From NCBI RefSeq assembly GCF_003991425.1, contig NZ_CP034346.1, positions 3,323,501-3,387,500 of the forward strand: 64,000 nucleotides of DNA, read 5' to 3'. Position 1 is the first letter of the stretch. Each line of letters starts with the position of its first letter. Origin of the DNA: Paenibacillus lutimineralis (GTDB lineage: Bacteria; Bacillota; Bacilli; Paenibacillales; Paenibacillaceae). Positions 45,411-53,940 of the stretch are shown piece by piece. Below the pieces are notes generated by a model. It worked only from the letters and a program-made list of their open reading frames with translations. It was not told where the DNA came from and ran no database searches. Both the position numbers and the translations under genes were made by a program.

Positions 45411-46849
45411 GCATCCGATTGAAACGGAAGAGCGCTACAATTGAAGAAAAAAAAAACCGAGCCAAAAGCGCTAAAAAGAAAAAAACGAAATCAAAAAAGA
45501 AATTGAAAAAAATAAAGAAGATTAGACTGGAACGAAAGCTCCGACTGAAGAGAAAACTCCGACTGAAGAGAAAACAGCGCCTCAGACGGAGAAAGAGATT
45601 AAGACACACAAGAGCAACGGTTAATCATCCCGTTCATTCTCTTGAGCAAGAAATGGATCATCAGCCGCCCAACGAAAATCGAAACTCACCCTTGCCTCAT
45701 TGGATCGGCGAAGAAGGCGATATCACAATAGCTCCCTCCCGTTTTGATAACACCCCGGCTTGGATCAGCCAGTCCGCTGAACAGGGGAGACTGATTGCTC
45801 CAGTATACAAAGAGCTTTATCCTGGCTTTTCCGATTTTTATCTCGAAGCTCGAGATATGGATGGCAGTATCCGATTTAATGAAGCTCGAGTGTCCTCGCC
45901 TAGTAGCTTCGCTGCCGTTATTCCATCAGGGAGAATTTGGGGCATCAACGGATCTGTCATTACACCTGACAACGTCCTGCTTGAAGATGTGTCGATGGAG
46001 TTTTCCATTGGCCAAAACTTTGGGATTCACCCAGCTTTCAGCAGATGGGCTCCACATCCGTTATTATATACACCAGATACTGTTGCCTCCCTGGGGTTTT
46101 CAGACAGCCAAAATTACTTCCATTGGTTGTATGATGTTTTGGGTAGGCTGCATATACTTCAGCTTAGTGGTATTAAAGTGGATAAATACGTGATTAACCC
46201 GAGAAGCAAAATTTTTTGGGATAGTGATGCCGATGGCCCGAGACCATTTCAGGAAGAGTCTTTGCGAATGCTGGGCATTGATCCAGAACAGATTATTGAG
46301 ACTCATGAAAATTTCCACTTGAAAGCTGGCAATGTAGTCGTGATGTCACATACCGAACGGCGCGGTTATCCAAAATGGTCGTCAGAGTTCTTAAGGAAGG
46401 TCTTTTTGTTTGACCGCGGTTTGGATGTCAAGGGTCAAGGAAGTGAGTATATTTATATCAGCCGTTTGAAAGCGACACGTCGCAGAACCTTAAATGAAAC
46501 GGATGTTATTGATCTGTTGACATCTCACGGATTCAAAATCTATACACTGGAAAAAATGAGTATGGATGAGCAAATCCGTCTATTTAACAACGCCAAAGTC
46601 GTTGTTGCACCTCACGGCGCAGGACTGTCGAATATCACTTTCTGTAAACCAGGGACATCCATTATTGAAATCTTCACACCTAATTGGATAAAGGATTGCT
46701 ATTGGAGAATCAGCAACCATTGCAATCTAGATTATCATTCATTGGTAGGTGAAGGCGTAACCTGGGATGGGATGAGATGGGATGGTGAAGAGGATCTGAT
46801 TGTTGATTTGGATCAATTAAAACAAAAGCTGACCCAAATTCTAATATAA
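45407..46849 (+). CDS. GT61 family glycosyltransferase with polybasic N-terminus
   Basis: 480 aa. Residues ~1-70 are an extreme Lys/Arg-rich tract with LRLKRK repeats; the DNA shows an 18-bp perfect tandem duplication. The rest is a GT61 domain (AVIPSGRIWGINGSVITPDN, NYFHWLYDVLGRLHIL, VVVAPHGAGLSNITFCKP). It overlaps the preceding gt61 gene by 4 bp (ATGA). The tract could anchor the enzyme to acidic wall polymer, spore coat or membrane. Same operon as the polybasic protein and first GT61, suggesting the three act together. Confidence 0.85.
   Translation: MSIRLKRKSATIEEKKNRAKSAKKKKTKSKKKLKKIKKIRLERKLRLKRKLRLKRKQRLRRRKRLRHTRATVNHPVHSLEQEMDHQPPNENRNSPLPHWIGEEGDITIAPSRFDNTPAWISQSAEQGRLIAPVYKELYPGFSDFYLEARDMDGSIRFNEARVSSPSSFAAVIPSGRIWGINGSVITPDNVLLEDVSMEFSIGQNFGIHPAFSRWAPHPLLYTPDTVASLGFSDSQNYFHWLYDVLGRLHILQLSGIKVDKYVINPRSKIFWDSDADGPRPFQEESLRMLGIDPEQIIETHENFHLKAGNVVVMSHTERRGYPKWSSEFLRKVFLFDRGLDVKGQGSEYIYISRLKATRRRTLNETDVIDLLTSHGFKIYTLEKMSMDEQIRLFNNAKVVVAPHGAGLSNITFCKPGTSIIEIFTPNWIKDCYWRISNHCNLDYHSLVGEGVTWDGMRWDGEEDLIVDLDQLKQKLTQILI
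45539..45574 (+). repeat. 18-bp perfect tandem duplication
   Basis: CTCCGACTGAAGAGAAAA occurs twice head to tail at 45539-45556 and 45557-45574 in the polybasic region of the second GT61 gene, coding for the repeat LRLKRK. It indicates expansion of the basic tract by slippage or unequal exchange. Confidence 0.9.
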
Positions 46850-46867
46850 GGATCCTGGGAATAAGGA

Positions 46868-46942
46868 AAAGTCCCCTCTTGTTAACTACAAAGGTCCATC
46901 TAAATGGATGGGCCTACTTGTTGTCGACCAGGAGGGGACCTT
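46868..46942. terminator. Large hairpin between convergent operons
   Basis: AAGTCCCCTC and GGAGGGGACCTT pair as the outer stem, with an inner GTCCATC/GGATGGGC stem. It lies between the second GT61 gene and the convergent UDP-glucose dehydrogenase gene; no long T-run, so its role as terminator is probable rather than certain. Confidence 0.6.
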
Positions 46943-46950
46943 AACAAAAC

Positions 46951-48324
46951 TTATGAAGTGCCAAGTCCCTCCACTTGAAATCCCATATGGTTTAATTCAG
47001 AACGAGGGAGCACATTTCTAGTATCCAATATATATGGATTACTCATTCGGCTATACAATTCAGACCAATCCAACTGCAGATACTGGTCCCAGTGAGTCAA
47101 GAGAACAATTGCGTCGGCATATTGAGCTGTCTCCTCTGGCTTCTCGCAGTAAATAATCGGAAATTCCATGTTGAATTTCCGGAACATTTCCATCCCTTTT
47201 GGATCATGGACCTTTATATTAGCCCCTAGCTCAAGAAGCTTAGCAATAATGACTTGAGCTTGGCTTTTCCTAACATCGTCTGTGTTTGGTTTAAACGTGA
47301 GCCCCAGAATCCCTATAGTTTTACCATTTAGGGATTTGAGTCGACTTTTGATCTTATCTACGCAATATTCATGCATTGTGAGATTCGAATCGATCGCAGC
47401 TTTGACTACTGTAAGTTCTCTTCCGTATTTTTGGCTTGTTGACAGAAGTTCTATTGTATCTTTTGGAAAGCAACTCCCTCCCCAACCGCTGGAAACCTGA
47501 AGAAATTTGTTACCGATCCGATCATCAAGTCCCATGCCTTTTGCAACATGCTGTACCTGAGCTCCCAAAGCATCGCATAGACGAGCAACTTCATTGATAT
47601 AACTGATTTTTACAGATAAAAAGGCGTTGGAGGCATACTTGATCATCTCAGCGCTCTTCGAGTCTGTCTCAAAGTATATAGCTGGCGGTTTATCAGGTTG
47701 GTTCAGACATGAAAAGGTCTCACTCCATTGTTCATAATCGTGACGTTTCAAAAGTCGGTCGTATAGCTCCCGCATTACAATTTTTGCTTGTTCGCTCTCC
47801 GTGCCGATGACGATACGATCTGGAAAGAATACATCTTCCAAGGCAGATCCTTCCCTCAAAAATTCGGGATTACTGACAACGGAAAAGTGTATTCCCGCCT
47901 GTAGTCCTGATATTTGCTTTACTATAGCTGTAACTCTTTCGGCCGTCCCTACAGGGACCGTCGATTTGTTAACAATCACGGTGAATGAATCCGGATTTAG
48001 GCGTGGGGCAATTTGCTCAGCAACCTGTGTCACGTAAGTCAAATCCACCGTTCCATCCGCTTTAGAAGGTGTGCCCACACAGATAAAAATGATATCTGCC
48101 TGGTTTACACTGTCATATCCGGTCTCCGCATGAAGAGTTTTTTCAATTGTCATGGAAATAAGCCGATCCAATTCCGGCTCATAAATGGGACTGTTCCCTG
48201 ACTGAATCATCCTAATTTTATTCGGATCAATATCAATTACCGTCGTATCATGGCCCAAAAATGCAAAAGCAGCTGCTGTTACAGATCCCACGTACCCAGA
48301 TCCCACGCAAACAACCCTCATCAT
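46951..48324 (-). CDS. ugd: UDP-glucose 6-dehydrogenase
   Basis: 457 aa. NAD-binding GSGYVGSVTAAAFAFLGHD at the N-terminus, catalytic Cys in GWGGSCFPKDT, and the FKPNTDDVRKSQA C-terminal domain. It oxidises UDP-glucose to UDP-glucuronate with two NAD. Last gene of the galU-UXS-ugd operon, 16 bp after the decarboxylase. The three enzymes in series turn glucose 1-phosphate into UDP-xylose. Some Bacillus homologues (TuaD) serve teichuronic acid; no teichuronic genes are here. Confidence 0.92.
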   Translation of the reverse strand: MMRVVCVGSGYVGSVTAAAFAFLGHDTTVIDIDPNKIRMIQSGNSPIYEPELDRLISMTIEKTLHAETGYDSVNQADIIFICVGTPSKADGTVDLTYVTQVAEQIAPRLNPDSFTVIVNKSTVPVGTAERVTAIVKQISGLQAGIHFSVVSNPEFLREGSALEDVFFPDRIVIGTESEQAKIVMRELYDRLLKRHDYEQWSETFSCLNQPDKPPAIYFETDSKSAEMIKYASNAFLSVKISYINEVARLCDALGAQVQHVAKGMGLDDRIGNKFLQVSSGWGGSCFPKDTIELLSTSQKYGRELTVVKAAIDSNLTMHEYCVDKIKSRLKSLNGKTIGILGLTFKPNTDDVRKSQAQVIIAKLLELGANIKVHDPKGMEMFRKFNMEFPIIYCEKPEETAQYADAIVLLTHWDQYLQLDWSELYSRMSNPYILDTRNVLPRSELNHMGFQVEGLGTS

Positions 48325-48340
48325 AGTTCCTCCCCTCTGT

Positions 48341-49285
48341 TCATTGACGATATTCCCGAATCATCCGCCGCAAGCCTTCTTTCAGATCGATAACTGGCTC
48401 CCATCCGAGAAGATTATTGGCTTTCTCAATGTTTGGGCGGCGCTGCTTGGGATCATCAATCGGCAAGGGGTGGAAGGTAATCCGGCAATTTCCACCAGTA
48501 AGCTGATCAATATATTCCGCTAGTTCTAAAATAGTGTGCTCGGTAGGATTGCCAATATTAATAATCTCTCCACTAGCCGCCTCTTTCTCCATCATTAATT
48601 TCAAGCCCCGGATTGTATCGTCTGCATAACAAAAAGAACGGGTTTGCATTCCATCCCCATAAACAGTTAGATCCTTGCCCGTAAGAGCCTGATCAACAAA
48701 GTTAGAAATCACCCTGCCATCGTCGCTTCTCAGACCTGCTGAATAGGTATTGAAGATTCGGGCCACTCTTATATCCACTTGGAACTTGTGGAAATACTCG
48801 TAGCAGAACACCTCGCCGAGCCGTTTAGATTCATCATAACAGGCCCGGGGCCCCCAGGTATTAACATTCCCTCTGTAATGCTCCGGCTGCGGATGAACGT
48901 CGGGATCTCCGTATGCTTCACTTGTACTTGTATACAGCATTTTGGCTCCAGTCCGTCTTGCTAGTTCAAGCATATGCATAGTACCAACAGTGTTGATGGA
49001 AATAGTTTCGAGAGAAGCGGATTGATAATATTTAGGTGAAGCAGGCGACGCCAGGTGATAAATCTCCCTCACATCAGATAGCGAATCTAGTAGCAACCAT
49101 TTTTCTGAGGAAGCATCCGCCTGGATGAAAACAAAGTTATCATTCTTCAACAGGGTATCGATGTTAGACATTTTACCTGTAGATAAATTATCTACACCAA
49201 TAACCCGGTTTCCTTCCGCGACCAGATCTTTTGCTAAATGACTCCCCAGGAATCCTGCTACCCCGGTTATTAGAATGGTCTTCAC
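48341..49285 (-). CDS. UDP-glucuronate decarboxylase (UDP-xylose synthase)
   Basis: 314 aa extended SDR. NAD motif TGVAGFLGSHLA, HLASPASPKYYQ, the catalytic YDESKR (Tyr-x3-Lys) in NTWGPRACYDESKRLGE, and ARIFNTYSAGLRSDDGRVISNF are the diagnostic signature of UXS rather than of UDP-galactose epimerase. It converts UDP-glucuronate to UDP-xylose. The stop overlaps no neighbour, but its ATG overlaps the galU stop (ATGA-type), so the operon is tightly coupled. This gives the cell a xylose donor for the nearby GT61 enzymes. Confidence 0.88.
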   Translation of the reverse strand: MKTILITGVAGFLGSHLAKDLVAEGNRVIGVDNLSTGKMSNIDTLLKNDNFVFIQADASSEKWLLLDSLSDVREIYHLASPASPKYYQSASLETISINTVGTMHMLELARRTGAKMLYTSTSEAYGDPDVHPQPEHYRGNVNTWGPRACYDESKRLGEVFCYEYFHKFQVDIRVARIFNTYSAGLRSDDGRVISNFVDQALTGKDLTVYGDGMQTRSFCYADDTIRGLKLMMEKEAASGEIINIGNPTEHTILELAEYIDQLTGGNCRITFHPLPIDDPKQRRPNIEKANNLLGWEPVIDLKEGLRRMIREYRQ

Positions 49286-50172
49286 GCATTTTCACCCTTT
49301 TTCTCTGAATTGAGGATACCTCGCAAGTATCCTTGCATTTCTTTTTTTAGAAGTTCATGATGCAGAGCATACTCCACATTGGCCTTTATCAGCCCCATTT
49401 GATCGCCTATGTCGTATGAGTTGCCTTCACATTCCAAAGCATAGCATGTTGTCTTCTGTGATAGGTTCCGCAAAGCGTCCGTAAGTTGTACTTCTTCTCC
49501 AAGTTTCGGAGGAGGCAGAGTCGAAAGTTCATCAAAAATTTGTGGCTCAAGGATATACCTGCCTATAATCGCCAGATTCGAGGGAGGATCGCTTTTAGGT
49601 TTTTCCACCAGTGACTTAATTCGGTAAAGCTTGTCGCTTACTTTCTCTCCATCCAGAATTCCGAACTTTTTAATATCTTGGGGAATTACGGACTGGACAC
49701 CAATCACAGTCGCAGGCTGCTTATGGTAGCTCTCTAACAATTGCTGCAGACAAGGCTTCTGACTATGAAATATCATGTCTGCTAACAAAACAGCGAAAGT
49801 CTCTTGCCCCACCGCCTTGCGGGCGGTCCAAATGGCATGCCCAAGCCCAAGGGGATCGTTTTGTCTGATGTATTGAAAATTTGCCATATTCGGGATTTCG
49901 TCCATCCATTGGAGTACCCGAATATCCCCCCTTTTTTTCAACACTTGCTCGATCTGGGGATGATGGTCAAAATAGTCTTCAATAGCACGTTTATTTCGAC
50001 CAGTAATAATGATGACATCTTCAATGCCGGATGCAACAGCCTCTTCGACGATGTAATGAATAGCAGGTTTATTTATAACTGGCAGTAGTTCCTTAGGAAT
50101 TGCCTTTGTAATCGGCAAAAAACGTGTACCTAAGCCGGCAGCAGGGATTATGGCCTTTCGAACCATCTGCAT
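49282..50172 (-). CDS. galU: UTP-glucose-1-phosphate uridylyltransferase
   Basis: 296 aa with the nucleotidyltransferase signature (AIIPAAGLGTRFLPITKAIPKE), IITGRNKRAIEDYFD, and LVEKPKSDPPSNLAIIGRYIL. It makes UDP-glucose from UTP and glucose 1-phosphate. AGGAGG is 6 nt ahead of the ATG. First gene of the UDP-xylose operon. A perfect 11-bp inverted repeat lies 67-93 bp upstream, and a sigma-E-like -10 CATACATT (minus strand, 50210-50203) lies between, but without a good -35. Confidence 0.92.
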   Translation of the reverse strand: MQMVRKAIIPAAGLGTRFLPITKAIPKELLPVINKPAIHYIVEEAVASGIEDVIIITGRNKRAIEDYFDHHPQIEQVLKKRGDIRVLQWMDEIPNMANFQYIRQNDPLGLGHAIWTARKAVGQETFAVLLADMIFHSQKPCLQQLLESYHKQPATVIGVQSVIPQDIKKFGILDGEKVSDKLYRIKSLVEKPKSDPPSNLAIIGRYILEPQIFDELSTLPPPKLGEEVQLTDALRNLSQKTTCYALECEGNSYDIGDQMGLIKANVEYALHHELLKKEMQGYLRGILNSEKKGENA

Positions 50173-50238
50173 GCGATACCTCCTTCACGATAACTCCATA
50201 TCAATGTATGTCCAGTGTGATATAGTGCCTTAGTCGTA

Positions 50239-50265
50239 TCGTCTATTTTTGGTGAAAATAGACGA
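50239..50265 (-). promoter_or_regulatory. Inverted repeat ahead of the UDP-xylose operon
   Basis: TCGTCTATTTT (50239-50249) and AAAATAGACGA (50255-50265) form a perfect dyad with a 5-nt loop, upstream of galU. Operator or leader hairpin; no regulator assigned. Confidence 0.5.
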
Positions 50266-50889
50266 GAATACAAGGCGTTGATGTTTTATTGAAAACACAA
50301 ACTAATGGATAATTTTCAAAGAGGGTAAAATTGAGATATCATCAGGGAATTTTCTATCGAAACTTCAAATTCGTATCCAGTAAAGTATATTGTGGTACGA
50401 GTAGGCCCTAATGATTCAATAGAATAAACCTTCCATTTGAACAAATGCCCACAAAAAAACCAACTCCGATGAGTTGGCTATTTTTTATTCATTTTCGAAT
50501 GAGTTGGCTTATGTAAGGCTAGGATATCTCGAGTATTCTGGCCCACTCACTATTTCACCATACCATCTACCTCCAATTCTTTGAGTTGTGAACTCAATGT
50601 TTTATGAGTAGTAGCTACTATCTGTCTTTTTAGCTCATTAAAGCGAACCGGTTGGTTTTCTGCTAGGAGGTAAGGAAAGAAAAAAATGACTAATGTATAG
50701 AACTACAATCACGATCTTTGGGATCACGGGATCACCAAGGTTACTCCGTAAACGGAACAAACGGACTAACTAGGCTACCGTGGTCGGCCCAGCAAGGGTG
50801 GTAGGGCTTTGGATAGGCGCGGTTCCTCGGCTTGTTATTCGATAAAAAATGGTCTTGGGCTCATACCTTGGTTCAAGGCCATCATGGAG
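50266..50889. other. Intergenic region with a terminator
   Basis: No convincing gene. CCAACTC (50460-50466) and GAGTTGG (50471-50477) followed by CTATTTTTTATT form a plus-strand terminator. From about 50700 the base composition becomes more GC-rich (many GG/CC runs, GGTCGGCCCAGCAAGGGTGG), with stop codons in all frames. This may be an RNA element or decayed coding sequence; I could not fold or identify it. Confidence 0.5.
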
Positions 50890-50916
50890 ACTCGCTCTAC
50901 TATTTGGCATAAACTA
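50890..50916 (+). promoter_or_regulatory. Sigma-K promoter
   Basis: AC at 50890-50891, 16-bp spacer, CATAAACTA at 50908-50916: an exact match to the Bacillus sigma-K consensus (AC-N16-CATAnnnTA). It lies 31 bp ahead of the YheC-type coat gene's ATG, implying late mother-cell expression. Confidence 0.7.
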
Positions 50917-50947
50917 AACAAAAAAACAAGGGGTGAGTCTCTTAACA

Positions 50948-51703
50948 ATGAAATATAAAAGCACCACCATCAAGAGTAAATGGACGAAAACCCAGTGGTT
51001 ACTTAAAGATCCCTATTTCCAAAAATACGTACCACGCACATTACCTTTTAACAAAAAAAATCTGTCCTCTATGCTGGACGACTATAACAATTTCTTCTTT
51101 AAGCCGACCAATGGATCAGGCGGAAAAAATATTATCCGTATTCGTAAAACAGAGAAGGGCTGCCAAAGCCAGCTGAATACTACTAAAACATCGTACTCAA
51201 GTACAACTCAATTGTATCGTGATCTGAAACGCTTTGCAGGGAGCAGATCTTATCTGCTGCAAAAAGGAATTCGCTTAGCCAAAAGCAATGGTAAGCCATT
51301 CGATATCCGGGTTATGGTCCAGAAAACCAGACTGGGGAATTGGGTCAGCACCGCCCTATTCACCAAAGTCGGCAACCCCAACAAAGTAGCCACCAATTAT
51401 AATCAAGGAGGCACCATTAGAACATTCGGCAAGACGATGAATGGTGCCGATTTCAGCTCCACCTACACCCCACAGCTAGAGTTAGAACTCAAAAGACTTG
51501 GTGTTGCCGTTGGCAAAAACTTTGATCGCCATCACAAAGGATTCCAAGAACTCGGCTTGGATGTAGCTGTTGACTCAAAAAGGAAACCCTGGATTCTGGA
51601 ATTGAATACTCGGCCGCAAATATATCCACTTAAAGCATTAAAAGATCAGAGCTTATATAATAAGATTCTGTCTTATGGGAAGCATTATGGACGTTTTAAA
51701 TAA
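50948..51703 (+). CDS. YheC/YheD-type spore coat-associated ATP-grasp protein
   Basis: About 251 aa. The YheC/D family pattern is plain: SKWTKTQWLLKD, YVPRTLPFNKKNLSSML, FFKPTNGSGGKNIIRI, GKPFDIRVMVQK, NQGGTIRTFG, and ELGLDVAVDSKRKPWILELN (metal/ATP site of the grasp fold). Usual family members are longer (about 350-450 aa) and carry an N-terminal domain missing here. The ATG at 50948 is chosen over GTG at 50933. Expressed from a sigma-K promoter; coat assembly or cross-linking is inferred from family association with spores. Confidence 0.85.
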   Translation: MKYKSTTIKSKWTKTQWLLKDPYFQKYVPRTLPFNKKNLSSMLDDYNNFFFKPTNGSGGKNIIRIRKTEKGCQSQLNTTKTSYSSTTQLYRDLKRFAGSRSYLLQKGIRLAKSNGKPFDIRVMVQKTRLGNWVSTALFTKVGNPNKVATNYNQGGTIRTFGKTMNGADFSSTYTPQLELELKRLGVAVGKNFDRHHKGFQELGLDVAVDSKRKPWILELNTRPQIYPLKALKDQSLYNKILSYGKHYGRFK

Positions 51704-51931
51704 CATAAAGTTAAACGAATCGACCTTATTAACCCTGAACGGATTTTTAATAAAAAAAGTATAACAAGTCGAATAATGATCCTTTGAATCAGCAATAAAT
51801 GAGAAAAAAACCATCCCAAAGATAATTTCACTAGTGAGGAAGGTCATGAATCTAAAAATCGAAGTCTGAGGCGATTATCACTGTCAATTACACTTCATCC
51901 TCCGTATAATGCCCCAGGGAGGTGACGTGAC

Positions 51932-52321
51932 ATGGCGAAAACAGTCCAGCCGGTAACTATTGGAGCGAATAGTATTGCAAAGATCGGTAACCAATTTTTC
52001 CTAATTGTTGAAGTGGAGGCTAAAGCACCTGGGGTCGAAATTGACCCAGTATTTGCTGTCCGAACGACTGCCAAACAAGCTGCGAGCCTCATTCGTGCAG
52101 GCGTGATGCGGACTATCTTTCGAGATACGCCTCCAAAACCAAGTAATGGAAAAAAAGTTGAGTTGAAAGGCGTATTGTTTGCTAATGATCGGATTTTTTC
52201 GGTCTTTGACGTTGAAAACTCGACAGACATTTCTGTTCTAGTAAGAATAAACCGTAACGAAGCAAATAAGCTTATCCGAGGTGGTGCTCGCATCATCAAA
52301 GTAATAAGAAAGCCATTCTAA
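51932..52321 (+). CDS. Small protein with internal repeat, unknown function
   Basis: 129 aa, very strong GGAGGTGA ribosome site. Two halves resemble each other: VFAVRTTAKQAASLIRAGVM and VLVRINRNEANKLIRGGARI, each preceded by beta-strand-rich segments, which suggests a duplicated small alpha/beta fold. No signal peptide, no cysteines, basic C-terminus. Its place directly after the coat gene and before a terminator suggests a spore-associated role, but I do not recognise the family. Confidence 0.72.
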   Translation: MAKTVQPVTIGANSIAKIGNQFFLIVEVEAKAPGVEIDPVFAVRTTAKQAASLIRAGVMRTIFRDTPPKPSNGKKVELKGVLFANDRIFSVFDVENSTDISVLVRINRNEANKLIRGGARIIKVIRKPF

Positions 52322-52381
52322 ATCTCCAATGAAAAGCGATCATTTTTGATCTAATCATCCATTGTTACAAATATTTGCGAA

Positions 52382-52412
52382 AGCACCTCGAAATAAGAGG
52401 TGCTGTTTTTTA
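52382..52412 (+). terminator. Terminator closing the spore-glycan region
   Basis: AGCACCTC (52382-52389) pairs with GAGGTGCT (52397-52404), followed by GTTTTTTAT, about 60 bp after the 129-aa gene. Confidence 0.8.
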
Positions 52413-52551
52413 TGGTTGATTTCGCCTTGTTTAATCACGATCCAATTCTCTATACTGATAATATTTCTGAAAAATATTCTCCGACGCACAAATATTCCCC
52501 TAACTTTGACGCGAAGAACAAGAGAGAGTCTCAGCATAAACAATAACACTG

Positions 52552-53560
52552 ATGGCTGGACAGTTCGTCACCCTATATTCGATAGGCTCGCTCGTGGCAG
52601 CCATTCCATTCGCCATGTTTACCGGCGTCCGCTGCTGCTCTCTATTATTGCGGGTTTCCTGGATTCAACACCATTACTGCTTTGTCGGCCGGCTATGCCT
52701 TGACGCTTGTTGCTCGATTGTTCGCCGGTGTAGCCGCCGGCGCGGCTTAGGGAATGATCGCTGGTTACGCGCGCCGTATGGTGCCGGGTACCTTAAAAGG
52801 ACGCTCCTTGGCGGTCGCGGTGGTAGGAGTGCCGATTGCCCTAACCTTCGGCGTGTCAATCGGTACCTTACTCGGCGACCTGATCGGCTAGCGTGCCGTA
52901 TTCGGTGTCATGTCTCTTCTCGCTCTTTTTTTTATCGGTTGGGTTGTGGGAAGTGCTGGATTATCCCAGGCGACTAGCAAATAAAAGAATGACCGTAGGG
53001 CAGGTGTTTGTTATGCCCGGCTTGCGCACGATTCTCATGGTTGTGCTCACCTGGATGTTGGTACATAATATTTTATATACGTATATTGCGCCGTTTCTCG
53101 AGCCTTCCGGACTCGGAGGACGTGTTGATCTTGTCTTGCTAGTCTTTGGCTTAGCCGCCCATGTCTCCATCTGGGTCGTTGGCCTGCTCATCGACCGCAT
53201 GTTGCGCCTGCTGGTATTGATCAGTCTAGTCGGTTTTGTACTTACGTCCGCTACCCTATGGGGAGGCGACACATCGCACCGGTTGTCTATTCGGCCGTGG
53301 CGTTGCGAGGACTTACCTTCGGGGGCGCCGCCACCCTGCTGCAAGCCGCGTAAGCCATTGCAAGCGGTGAAGAAGGCGTAGATATCGCAATGCCAATTAA
53401 TACCACGGTATGGAATCTGGCCATCGCTGGTGGAGGAATCGTAGGCGGTACTTTGCTGGAGCTTGTGGGTGCACAGTCGTTTCCAGTAGTGCTATTGATT
53501 CTGCTGCTTGTGGCTTTGATTATTGCGTGGAGTGCGAAGAGACACGGCTTCCCCCGATAA
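52552..53560 (+). pseudogene. Decayed MFS transporter (DHA1 type)
   Basis: Translations from three plus frames join into one MFS protein (AIPFAMFTG, RRPLLLSIIAGF, TALSAGYALTLVARLFAGVA, GMIAGYARRMVPG, VVGVPIALTFGVSIGTLLG, MLVHNILYTYIAPFLEPSG, GGIVGGTLLELVGAQSFPVV). The sequence has at least three in-frame stops (TAG 52748-52750 and 52889-52891, both from Trp codons by position, TAA 53351-53353) and at least four frame changes. The first helix is missing. Higher GC than neighbours suggests a different origin. Not functional. Confidence 0.85.
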
Positions 53561-53609
53561 CAGGGATACCAAGCGTAACCTACGAACCAGGTTATTTAAA
53601 ACACAATAA

Positions 53610-53650
53610 AAAGCGGCAGCCAGTCACCATGAACCGGCTGCCGCTTTCTC
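53610..53650 (+). terminator. Terminator after the MFS pseudogene
   Basis: AAAGCGGCAGCC (53610-53621) pairs perfectly with GGCTGCCGCTTT (53635-53646). It survives although the gene before it is dead. Confidence 0.75.
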
Positions 53651-53747
53651 ACTAAAGGACAGTTTACAACCAATTGTACTGATATATTGATAATGTTGTT
53701 CTCTATCGCTCTACGAATGATCGTACTCTACTAGAGATACGAGATGA

Positions 53748-53938
53748 TTAACGTAAGGGATTGGCCAAAGAGCCATCGATTGCCCGTTCCTTCTCCCGTT
53801 TGGAACGAATTATACAAACAAATGGTAGAGCCAGAACTACAATAAGCGTTGATAAAATGTTCAAATCGTTGATGCCCATCGTTGTGGACAGGTGAGCTAA
53901 GTTCGATCCATAGCAGGTTTAACCATCCATTCACTCAT
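53748..53938 (-). pseudogene. Remnant of a DHA2-type MFS drug pump
   Basis: From ATG 53938 the frame reads MSEWMVKPAMDR then stops. A later stretch reads AHLSTTMGINDLNILSTLIV and then a final helix and a charged tail (RSKREKERAIDGSLANPLR) ending at TAA 53748-53750, as in the C-terminus of 14-helix drug pumps. Some 400 residues are deleted. The MarR-type operator palindrome survives directly upstream (53941-53956), so this was once part of the local regulon. Confidence 0.65.
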
Positions 53939-53940
53939 AT

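Noticed and set aside
45361..45609. Phe-rich 82-aa minus-strand ORF
   Set aside because: Mirror image of the Lys/Arg-rich (A/G-rich) tract of the GT61 gene; Phe/Leu/Ser runs are what its complement must give.
50203..50210. Sigma-E promoter for galU
   Set aside because: The -10 CATACATT fits well, but no acceptable -35 exists at 13-15 bp distance.
50700..50890. GC-rich stretch as a riboswitch or other structured RNA
   Set aside because: No known riboswitch core was recognisable by eye, and it cannot be folded here; it is noted only as unexplained DNA.
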